Assembly: GCA_963715455.1 (NCBI GenBank)
Contig: OY970245.1
Span: 2,170,001-2,234,000, forward strand
Direction of reading: 5' to 3'
Origin: VRUE01 sp963715455
Lineage (GTDB): Bacteria; Actinomycetota; Thermoleophilia; Solirubrobacterales; 70-9
DNA: 64,000 nucleotides
Shown: positions 7,304 to 14,260 of the stretch, one piece after another
Layout of the letters: every line of letters starts with the position of its first letter
Numbering within the stretch: the first letter of the stretch is position 1
The notes under the pieces: model-generated
Seen by the model: the letters and a program-made list of their open reading frames with translations, nothing else
What the model was told of the DNA's origin: nothing
The model's database searches: none
Translations under genes and position numbers: made by a program

Positions 7304-9456
7304 GCCGCCTCCGGAGCCCGTGCCCTCGCCGGCTCGAGCTCGATGCTCCAGGCATCAGCCGAGTCGCTGCCGGTCATCGTGCGGGCGATCGCCGCCATCG
7401 GCGCGCGCGCCTTGAGCAGGATCTCGTCGAACTCGTCCTCGGGGTCGGACTGCATGACGATCGCCCCGCCGGCGCCGATCGTCGTCCGCCCGGGACGCAG
7501 GACGACGGTGCGGATGACAATGCTCAGGTCCATGACACCGTCAACGCCGAAGTAACCGATCGCCCCCGAGTAGACGCCGCGCGCCTCGGCCTCGAGGTCG
7601 TCGATGATCTCCATCGTGCGCTGCTTGGGGGCGCCGGTCATCGAGCCACCCGGGAAGCAGGCGCGGGCGCACTCGACCGCGCTGCGCCCCTCCCCCAACT
7701 TGCCCTCGACGGTCGAGATCAGCTGGTGCACCGTCGCGTAGTCCTCGACGATCATCAGCTCGGGCACGGCGACGCTGCCCACCTCGCAGACGATGCCCAG
7801 GTCGTTGCGCAACAGATCGACGATCATCAGGTGCTCGGCGTAGGTCTTTTCGTCGTTGGTCAGCTCCGCCTTCAGGGCAGCGTCCTCGGTCGGGTCGGCG
7901 GCGCGCGAGGTGGTTCCCTTGATCGGCCGCGCCTCGACTCGGCGCTGGCGATCGACCGAGAGGAAGCGCTCCGGCGAGGAGCTGACCACGGCCACCTCGC
8001 CGAGCTGCAGGTAAGCGGCGAAGGGCGAGGGGTTGGTGCGCCGCAGGTTGCGGTAGAGGTCGAAGGCGTCCGGCTCGGCGCTGGTCGAGATTTGATCGGT
8101 GAGGCAGACCTCATAGGACTCGCCGGCGGCCAGTTCGGCCTGGCTGCGGGCGATGTCGGCGAGGTACTGCTCGCGACCGCGGCCGCACTCAAAGCGCACG
8201 TGGGAGGCGCTGGGAGCGCCGAAGACGGGATCGGCGGACGAGGGATTCGCGGGCGGGTCGGCAAGCACGGCGGCCATCGCCGCCTCGGCCTCGTCGAGCC
8301 ACTGCTCGCACTCTGCCTCGTCGCCGGCCGGAATCGCCAGCAGGTGGGTGCGGTGGCGCACGTGGTCGACCGCAACCAGGCGGTTGGCCAGCATCAGCAC
8401 AGCGTCGGGCACGTCGGAGCTGTGCTCGTTGGCGGCGCCGCAGTCGGCCTTGCACTCGTAGCCCAGGTAGCCGACGAAGCCGCCGACCAAGTTGGGGGCG
8501 AGCTCGCCCGGGGTCTCGGTCGAGCGCTTGGCCAGCTCGCGGTCGAGCACGTCGAAGATCGAGCCGCGCTCGATCGCCGTCGCCCCGTCGCGATGCGCAC
8601 GGACCGCGTTCTCCTCGACGTCGTACTCAAGCACGCAGCGGTCCGGCCCGGCGCTGGTGCCGAGGTAGGAGCTCCGCGCGAGTTTGGTCGGCGCGTCGGC
8701 GCTGTCCAGCCAGAAGGCGTAGCGCTCGCCGGCGAAGAGCCGTTCGAAAAGCGCCTCGGTCGAGGGCTCGCCGGGCAGCGTGCGCAGGCGCACCTCCGTG
8801 CCCGAGGTCTGCGCTTTGGCCGCCCGTACGCGGCGCGGCGTGCTCTGCGGCAGCTTCTTTGGTCGCACTTTCGGCGCTTTGCGCTCTAAGGCGAGCCGGT
8901 AGAAGTTCTCGACCAACTTGCTGCCGTGCTCGGTGGCGATCGACTCGGGGTGGAACTGGACGCCCCACATCGGCCGGCGCCGGTGTTCGATGCCCATCAC
9001 CACACCGTCGTCGGACCAGGCGCAGACGTTGCCGTCGGGCCCCATGCCGGTGATCGCCAACGAGTGGTAGCGGACCACCGGGAAGCCCTGGTCGATGCCC
9101 TCGAAGAGGCCGGCGCCTTCGTGGTAGATGCGGCTGAGGCGGCCGTGCATCGCCTCCGGGGCGCTGCGCACGTCGCCTTCGAGCACGTTGCCGAGGCCCT
9201 GGTGGCCGAGGCAGATGCCGAGCACCGGCACCTCGCTGTAGCGCAGGATGTCGTCGCAGACGCAGAAGTCGTGCCAGCGGCGCGGCGTCCCCGGCCCGGG
9301 TGAGAGCACGATCGCGTCGAAGTCCCAGCGCTCCAGCGCCCGCCAGGACACCGCATCGTTGTCGACGACGATCGGCTCCTCACCGGATACCCCCGCGAGA
9401 AGATGAAAGACGTTGTAGGTGTAGGAGTCGTGGTTGTCGATCAGCAGGGTTCTCAT
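7300..9456 (-). CDS. fused aminodeoxychorismate synthase (PabA-PabB / PapA type)
   Basis: A 718-residue bifunctional enzyme. Residues 1-195 are a class I glutamine amidotransferase with the triad Cys82 (GICLGHQ), His169 and Glu171 (FHPES). After a basic linker, residues ~225-690 form the chorismate-binding domain with GFVGYLGYE, SSSPERFL, the ARPIKGTTSR motif and GSMTGAPK. Lys513 in PIKGT marks aminodeoxychorismate synthase (anthranilate synthase has Ala there), so the expected product is 4-amino-4-deoxychorismate. The fused architecture is that of antibiotic PapA as well as of some folate PabAB enzymes. I placed the start at 9456, where ATGA overlaps the stop of the synthetase-like gene; a longer in-frame extension lies inside that gene. 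Confidence 0.9.
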   Translation of the reverse strand: MRTLLIDNHDSYTYNVFHLLAGVSGEEPIVVDNDAVSWRALERWDFDAIVLSPGPGTPRRWHDFCVCDDILRYSEVPVLGICLGHQGLGNVLEGDVRSAPEAMHGRLSRIYHEGAGLFEGIDQGFPVVRYHSLAITGMGPDGNVCAWSDDGVVMGIEHRRRPMWGVQFHPESIATEHGSKLVENFYRLALERKAPKVRPKKLPQSTPRRVRAAKAQTSGTEVRLRTLPGEPSTEALFERLFAGERYAFWLDSADAPTKLARSSYLGTSAGPDRCVLEYDVEENAVRAHRDGATAIERGSIFDVLDRELAKRSTETPGELAPNLVGGFVGYLGYECKADCGAANEHSSDVPDAVLMLANRLVAVDHVRHRTHLLAIPAGDEAECEQWLDEAEAAMAAVLADPPANPSSADPVFGAPSASHVRFECGRGREQYLADIARSQAELAAGESYEVCLTDQISTSAEPDAFDLYRNLRRTNPSPFAAYLQLGEVAVVSSSPERFLSVDRQRRVEARPIKGTTSRAADPTEDAALKAELTNDEKTYAEHLMIVDLLRNDLGIVCEVGSVAVPELMIVEDYATVHQLISTVEGKLGEGRSAVECARACFPGGSMTGAPKQRTMEIIDDLEAEARGVYSGAIGYFGVDGVMDLSIVIRTVVLRPGRTTIGAGGAIVMQSDPEDEFDEILLKARAPMAAIARTMTGSDSADAWSIELEPARARAPEAA

Positions 9457-11120
9457 CGGGTGGCCTCCAGTCCCAGGCCGCGGGCGCCCTGCGCAAGCGC
9501 TGCCTGGATCGCATCTTGGACGTGTGGCTCGCGGTCGCTCTCCAGGTACCAGCGCGAGAGGTGGGCGACATAGCGGGCGAGCGGGCTCACGTCGAGCCGC
9601 TCCACCGCCTGGCCCAAGTGGCGCCGGTACATCTCCGACTGCACGACCGCGAAGCGGTAGTCGGGGTCCAGCGCCGGCTCGGCCGCCGTGGCTGAGCCGT
9701 TGCCGTTGTGGGCGCGCGCCCTGGCCAGGTCCCAACCGAGGCTCTGCTCCTCGCGCAGGAGCTTCTCGGGTTCGAAGTCGAGCGGTTTGGTGTTGGTGTG
9801 CATGAGGAAGTAGCCGAGCGCCACCTGGGGCACGATGCTTTCCGCCTCGGGGTGTTTGGCGCGCACCTCCTGCCGTTCGGGCTGCTCGTCGAGTGCCGCC
9901 TCGATCCATTCCGCCAGCTCGTCGATGAGCAGCGCGTTTTTCTTACTCGAGGAGACCGACTCGCTCTGTTTGGAGACCATCCCGTGGAAGACGTCGTGCT
10001 TGGGATGGTTGATGTCGGCGCCGGCCCCCTTGGTCATCATCTCGTCCATCAGCTGACGGCGGCAGGTGACGTGGGCGACCCACTCCAGGCCGCAGACCTG
10101 GATCGAGGTCGTGCCTTCGAGGCCGGGAGCGGCCATCCAGTAGGCGAGCGCCCGCATGTGCTGGGTGGGCAGGCCGTCGGCGCGCAGCAGCGGCATTTCC
10201 TCCAGCTCCTCGCGGTCGGTGAGGTAGATGATCGCGCCGTCGGGGCGGCGTTGGAGCATGCCGTGCTCGAGGCCGAGGTTGGAGAGCTCAGCCACCTCCG
10301 GCAGGAAGTCGGACTCGAAGAAGACCCGGTCAAAGGAGATGCCCAGCCGGGCCAGAGTCTTGCGCTGGCCGGTGATCACCCAGGAGCGCGTCTTCGACCA
10401 GAGCTCGATCGCTGTCTGGTCACCGTCGAGCACGCTCTGCAGCAGCTCGTCAGCGCTGTCGTGGTGGACGTCCAGCTCGCGGGTCAACGAGGTGGCCGGG
10501 TTGTCGTCGCCACGGCCGTTGAGCATCGGCCCCGCCTTGACGTACTCGGCATAGCAGGCGCCGACGAAGTGGTCGCTCTTCTGACCGTCCTCCAGGGAGG
10601 CCTCAGTATGGCGGCCGCTCTTCACCACGCCGGCCATCGCCTCGCCCATGCTGCGGCCGACGTCGCAGATGATGCTGCGCCGCTCAACCCGGCCGCCGGC
10701 CTCGGTGAGCGCCGCGCCGAGCGCGTTGCCGAGCGCCAGGTTGCGCAGGTGGCCGATGTGCAGCGCCTTGGTCGAGTTGGCGTCCCAGAAGTTGAGCGCG
10801 TAGGTCTGGCCGGCAGCGAGGTCTGAGTGGTCGCCAGTCTCCCCGGTCAGCAACGCCTCGCCGGTGCGCTCGATCCACTCGTCGCTGAGCCGCACCCAGA
10901 CTTGCTTGCCGTCGCGGTCGAGCGAGTCGACCAACGGCTCGGCCTCGATCCGCTCCAGGGCGGCCAGCGCGCCGGCGTCCTCGCGCCAGTCGCGCACCCG
11001 CGGCACGAGCATCAGCTCGTAGCGCTCGTGCGGCTGGTACGGAGCGCGAGCAGCCCAAAGCGGCCGGCCCTCACCGCCCGTCGCTACCTCGTCGAAATGA
11101 TCAAAGAGGTTGTCCGCCAT
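9453..11120 (-). CDS. arginyl-tRNA synthetase paralogue (class I aaRS-like)
   Basis: A 555-residue protein with the fold order of ArgRS: an N-terminal Add1-like region (1-100), a catalytic domain with HIGHLRN at 121-127 preceded by FWDANSTKA, an LRADGLPTQHMRALAYW segment (310-328) that matches the ArgRS DGTPTYLARDIAY region, a degenerate KMSKS loop (VSSSKKN, 389-395), the PLDFEPEK segment and a helical C-terminal domain ending GLGLEATR. It is divergent throughout, so it looks like a specialised paralogue, not the housekeeping enzyme. It is the first protein gene of the operon and starts 26 nt after a tRNA gene on the same strand, which suggests that tRNA as its partner. Amino acid specificity cannot be predicted. 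Confidence 0.82.
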   Translation of the reverse strand: MADNLFDHFDEVATGGEGRPLWAARAPYQPHERYELMLVPRVRDWREDAGALAALERIEAEPLVDSLDRDGKQVWVRLSDEWIERTGEALLTGETGDHSDLAAGQTYALNFWDANSTKALHIGHLRNLALGNALGAALTEAGGRVERRSIICDVGRSMGEAMAGVVKSGRHTEASLEDGQKSDHFVGACYAEYVKAGPMLNGRGDDNPATSLTRELDVHHDSADELLQSVLDGDQTAIELWSKTRSWVITGQRKTLARLGISFDRVFFESDFLPEVAELSNLGLEHGMLQRRPDGAIIYLTDREELEEMPLLRADGLPTQHMRALAYWMAAPGLEGTTSIQVCGLEWVAHVTCRRQLMDEMMTKGAGADINHPKHDVFHGMVSKQSESVSSSKKNALLIDELAEWIEAALDEQPERQEVRAKHPEAESIVPQVALGYFLMHTNTKPLDFEPEKLLREEQSLGWDLARARAHNGNGSATAAEPALDPDYRFAVVQSEMYRRHLGQAVERLDVSPLARYVAHLSRWYLESDREPHVQDAIQAALAQGARGLGLEATR

Positions 11121-11146
11121 AGCTGGTTCCGTTTGCTTCCATTGGA

Positions 11147-11219
11147 TGCACCAGCCGGGGCTCGAACCCGGATCTCCGGCTTTTAAGGCCGGCCCTTTGA
11201 CCGATTAAGGCACTGGTGC
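11147..11219 (-). tRNA. tRNA with anticodon UAA but short variable loop (non-leucine shape)
   Basis: A complete 73-nt cloverleaf: acceptor stem GCACCAG/CTGGTGC with discriminator A, 4-bp D stem (CCTT/AAGG) with G18-G19 in the loop, anticodon stem CCGGC/GCCGG closing the 7-nt loop CTTAAAA, a 4-nt variable loop and T arm CCGGG-TTCGAGC-CCCGG. U33 places the anticodon as UAA (forward 11183-11185), which reads UUA. Bacterial leucine tRNAs are class II with a long variable arm, which this one lacks. CCA is not encoded, as for the two other tRNAs here. It lies directly upstream of the ArgRS paralogue on the same strand with no terminator between them. Confidence 0.88.
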
Positions 11220-11354
11220 GCTATGGCGAAGCCCCTCTCCTTGGGCTCCGTGACTCTCCCTTGAGTCCCCGAATGACTCAGACTGGTCTGGAATTTTTGG
11301 GCATACTAGCAACTCCCGGCGTACCGATCTAGACACTCTGAGCAATTGGTTCGC

Positions 11355-12179
11355 TCAGCGCTCGGCTGCGGTGACCACGCGTAGCTCCGGCATCCAGACG
11401 CGGTCAAGGAACTCGGCTAGCTCGTCGGTGAGGCGACCGGGAGCAATCCGCCACTCGAAGATCGAGGTCGCCTCAACGAGCTCAGCGTTGGGCAGCTCCT
11501 CAGCGAGCATGCCCGAGTCGCTGAAGGGGTGCACCGGGTCGCGCGAGTGGCCGACGACCAGGGTTGGCTGCTCGATTTGCTGACGCTGCTCGCGATGCGG
11601 CGCCGTCTCGCCGAGCAAAAGTCCCTCGAGCACGGCGCCGGAGGGGCCGGGGCGCTGGCGGACGAAGTCGAGGCCGAGATCGACCAGATGGTGGGTGCGC
11701 GGCACGGCGGCGGTGACCCGCGAGAGCAGCTCGAAGCCGGGGCGCGCCAGACGCAAGCCGAGCAGCAGCGGCGCGAAGGCGGCGGCGACGCCGGGCAGGG
11801 CGTTATCGAGCACCGGCATCTCGATGAAGAGCCCGCGCACGCGCTCGGGCCTGGCCACCGCCAGCTCGAGCGCCACGTTGGCGCCCAGCGAGGTGCCGCC
11901 GACCACAGCATCGGGCAACTCGAGGTAGTCGAGCAGCGCCGCCACCTGGCGGGCGAAGAGCGGCATCGAGTAGAGGCGCAGGTCCTCCGGCCGGTCCGAG
12001 CGCCCGTGTCCGAGCAAGTCGACGCAGATCACCCGGTTGCCGCGCTCGGCCAGGTCCGGGCCCAGCCGCTCGAACATGCGCCGGTTCATCAGCAGCCCGT
12101 GAACCAGCACCAGCACCCGCTCACCCTCCCCGAAGGAGTCGAACTCGATGCGATGACCCTCGTAGCGGAAGTCGCCCAT
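11355..12179 (-). CDS. alpha/beta-fold hydrolase
   Basis: A 274-residue single-domain hydrolase. The oxyanion segment LVHGLLMN near residue 28, the LLGHGRSDRP turn and the nucleophile elbow GGTSLGAN (Ser near 97) are characteristic, and GHSRDPVHPF carries the acid-residue loop. The final catalytic His is less clear; the C-terminal SIFEWRIAP segment lacks the usual GH motif, which may alter or abolish activity. It ends 135 nt upstream of the tRNA gene on the same strand, so it could be read into the operon, but no overlap links it. Its start is 22 nt from the divergent lipoprotein gene. Confidence 0.8.
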   Translation of the reverse strand: MGDFRYEGHRIEFDSFGEGERVLVLVHGLLMNRRMFERLGPDLAERGNRVICVDLLGHGRSDRPEDLRLYSMPLFARQVAALLDYLELPDAVVGGTSLGANVALELAVARPERVRGLFIEMPVLDNALPGVAAAFAPLLLGLRLARPGFELLSRVTAAVPRTHHLVDLGLDFVRQRPGPSGAVLEGLLLGETAPHREQRQQIEQPTLVVGHSRDPVHPFSDSGMLAEELPNAELVEATSIFEWRIAPGRLTDELAEFLDRVWMPELRVVTAAER

Positions 12180-12201
12180 CGCCCACTACCCTGCCATACC
12201 G

Positions 12202-13509
12202 ATGCGCCGGACTCGCCTCGCCACCCTGCTCGTCGCCGTCGCGGCGGCGGCCCTGCTGCTCAGCGGTTGCGTCTGGCTCAAGGAAGGCTCGGTTGCGCTC
12301 ACCCAGCCGGGCGGGATCGGTCCGATCCAACTGCGCTTCGCGCTCTGCACCACCGTGGTCTCCGAAGAAGGCAAAGTCAGCTGCGGAGCGGGCTCCACGG
12401 CGACCGAAGGCCAGGTCTTCGTCGGCCTCGTCGTGCCCACCGGTACGCAGGCGCCGGAAACGCTGACGGTCACACCCGGACCCGGCGCCGGGCCGCTGAC
12501 CCTGACCCGCAGCGCCGCAGTCGCCTCTGCCCTCTCCGCGAACCCCGTGCTCGCCGAAACCGGCACCGTGGTGCCGCCGCCGGGCTCCGAAATCCTCGGC
12601 TACGCCTCGGGCACGATCGCCGAACCGGCAGGACAGACGCTCGAATGGACCGTCAGCACCAGCCTCGGCCTACCGCCCGTCGCCGACGGCGGCAGCTATG
12701 GCGGGCCGCTGCGGGTCGCGGTGCTGCCCGCCAGCCGTGAAGTGACGCCCGAACGCCCCGCGGGCCGGCCCTTCAGCTGCTCGACCGAAGGCGACCTGAC
12801 GACCTGCGGGACGACCGAAACCGCGGTCGAACTCGGCACTTCCGACCTGAAGATCACCGCGCCGGCGAGCGCCGTCGCCCCCGGCGCCCAGGTCAAAGTC
12901 CCCTTCAACCTCGACTTCGCCAGCAGCGCCGCGGCGCTGCCCAAATTCAGCCTCAAAGCGAGCTCGACTCTGCCCAAAGCGATGCTGCGGCTGCCCAGCG
13001 CCAGCTTCAGCCGGGCACCGCGCAACGCGACCACCAAGCGCGCCCCGGCGACGACCCGCAAAGTCATCGTCGACGTGCCGGCGAGCGCCCGCCCCGGCAA
13101 CTACGAACTCGCGCTGACAGCGGCCGCAGCCCCGGGCGGCGGCACGGCCACCGGCGTCGCGACGCTGACCGTCACACCCCCGCTGAAAGCGCGGCTCGTG
13201 GCGCCGCGGCGAGTCAAAGCCAGCGTCGCCTCGGCGAAAGGCATCCCCGTCCGCGTGGTCATGCCGGTGGCCGGATCGAGGCTCGTCCTGCGCCTGCTGG
13301 GACAGAACCCGGGAGGCAACGGCCAGGCGCAGCTGAAGAAAGCCGTGCGCAAAGCGAAGGTCGCCGGCCCCCTGCGGCTGCGGCTCAAGCTTCCCCCGGC
13401 CAAGGCCCTCGCCCTGCTTGCCGCCGATGCGAAGCTGACCCTGAAAGCGACGATCTCGACCCCCGGCCTCAAGCCCCGCAAGCTGACCCGCACCCTGCGC
13501 CTGCGCTGA
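12202..13509 (+). CDS. exported lipoprotein of unknown function
   Basis: A 435-residue protein beginning with a signal sequence and lipobox (LLLSGCVWLKEG, Cys near 22). The mature part is Ala/Pro/Thr-rich with strand-like segments (VKVPFNLDFASS, ARPGNYELALTAA, GVATLTVTPP) resembling immunoglobulin-like or COG1470-type repeats around residues 230-335, and a basic C-terminal domain. Lys and Arg are concentrated in the last 120 residues. I do not recognise a family. It is divergently oriented from the alpha/beta hydrolase gene with only 22 nt between starts. Confidence 0.7.
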   Translation: MRRTRLATLLVAVAAAALLLSGCVWLKEGSVALTQPGGIGPIQLRFALCTTVVSEEGKVSCGAGSTATEGQVFVGLVVPTGTQAPETLTVTPGPGAGPLTLTRSAAVASALSANPVLAETGTVVPPPGSEILGYASGTIAEPAGQTLEWTVSTSLGLPPVADGGSYGGPLRVAVLPASREVTPERPAGRPFSCSTEGDLTTCGTTETAVELGTSDLKITAPASAVAPGAQVKVPFNLDFASSAAALPKFSLKASSTLPKAMLRLPSASFSRAPRNATTKRAPATTRKVIVDVPASARPGNYELALTAAAAPGGGTATGVATLTVTPPLKARLVAPRRVKASVASAKGIPVRVVMPVAGSRLVLRLLGQNPGGNGQAQLKKAVRKAKVAGPLRLRLKLPPAKALALLAADAKLTLKATISTPGLKPRKLTRTLRLR

Positions 13510-13518
13510 GCCGGCCGG

Positions 13519-13959
13519 CTAGCTGGAGTTCGAAGGCGCCAGCGGGTCCAGCCAGCCGATCTCGGCGAAGCGGGCGAAATCCGTGTCCGTCGAGCAGACC
13601 GTCAACCCATGCTCCAGTGCGAGCGCCGCGAGCTGCGCGTCGGGAACGAGGTTGCCGCGTACTTCGTAGCGGGTGAGCAGCTCACCGAGCAGCGCCGGGT
13701 GGCCGGGGCCCGGCTGTGGGATCCAGGCCGCCGGGGCATCGAGCCAGGCGGTGACCAGGCCCCACGCCGTAGTGGCCTCGAGTGGCCGCTCGAAGGCGCG
13801 TGGGTGGGTGGAGATCCGCAGGAATGCGGCGAGGCTCTGCCACGGGAGGGCGATCCGCCGTGGCCCGTTGAGCTGCTCGGTCAACCAAGCCGCAGCCGCC
13901 TCGTGCAGGGGCGCCTGCCTGTGGACGGCGTAGAGCAGCAGGTTGGCGTCAAGCAGCAT
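13519..13959 (-). CDS. VapC-type PIN-domain toxin
   Basis: A 146-residue PIN-domain ribonuclease. The first acidic residue lies in MLLDANLLLYAV (Asp4), the central region LPWQSLAAFLRISTHPRAF fits the VapC family, and the last acidic cluster is in LVPDAQLAALALEHG and CSTDTDFARF. VapC toxins cleave tRNA or rRNA and are held inactive by the VapB partner. Its start shares one base with the stop of the upstream antitoxin gene, the usual translational coupling of this module. Confidence 0.9.
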   Translation of the reverse strand: MLLDANLLLYAVHRQAPLHEAAAAWLTEQLNGPRRIALPWQSLAAFLRISTHPRAFERPLEATTAWGLVTAWLDAPAAWIPQPGPGHPALLGELLTRYEVRGNLVPDAQLAALALEHGLTVCSTDTDFARFAEIGWLDPLAPSNSS

Positions 13960-14189
13960 CAGGCAGCGCTTGGCCCATCAAGGGTCTCAATCGCCTCGCC
14001 GACATTCGAGAAGTCCACACCAGGCCCCAGATCGTGGGTCTCCTGGCGGAAGACGCGCTGCGGCTGCTTGGCCGCCAAGCCGGCACGAACGAGATCGTTG
14101 ACCGCGTCACTGAGGCCGAGATCGCGTTCACGGCGGAGCTTCTCGATGCTGGCAGCGACATCGTCGGCGAGCGTGATCGTCGTTCGCAT
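13959..14189 (-). CDS. VapB-type ribbon-helix-helix antitoxin
   Basis: A 76-residue protein whose N-terminus MRTTITLADDVAASIEKL is a ribbon-helix-helix DNA-binding segment, followed by a helix (GLSDAVNDLVRAGLA) and a C-terminal tail (HDLGPGVDFSNVGEAIETL) of the kind that wraps the toxin. It should neutralise the adjacent VapC and repress its own promoter. A candidate operator palindrome overlaps the -10-like TAATAT just upstream of the start. Confidence 0.88.
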   Translation of the reverse strand: MRTTITLADDVAASIEKLRRERDLGLSDAVNDLVRAGLAAKQPQRVFRQETHDLGPGVDFSNVGEAIETLDGPSAA

Positions 14190-14200
14190 GAAGCCATATT

Positions 14201-14238
14201 AGCATCAAGATGCTTGTTTATTGATTCATACGCATCAA
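14201..14238. promoter_or_regulatory. candidate VapB operator region
   Basis: Two inverted repeats lie between the divergent vapBC-like and oxidoreductase genes: AGCATC-AA-GATGCT at 14201-14214 (perfect 6-bp arms) and TTGAT...ATCAA at 14221-14238. The first abuts a TAATAT (-10-like, minus strand, 14196-14201) serving the antitoxin gene. The AT content is well above the surroundings. Autoregulation by the RHH antitoxin is inferred. Confidence 0.5.
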
Positions 14239-14260
14239 TAACGGCGCATAGTCTGTATAC

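Noticed and set aside
6676..8889. A 737-codon plus-strand frame
   Set aside because: It is an antisense shadow of the aminodeoxychorismate synthase and deacylase genes, low in complexity and without a recognisable fold.
11147..11219. Reading the UAA tRNA as ordinary tRNA-Leu or as a tRNA-Lys
   Set aside because: Leucine tRNA would need a long variable arm, which is absent, and the U33 position fixes the anticodon as UAA, not UUU.
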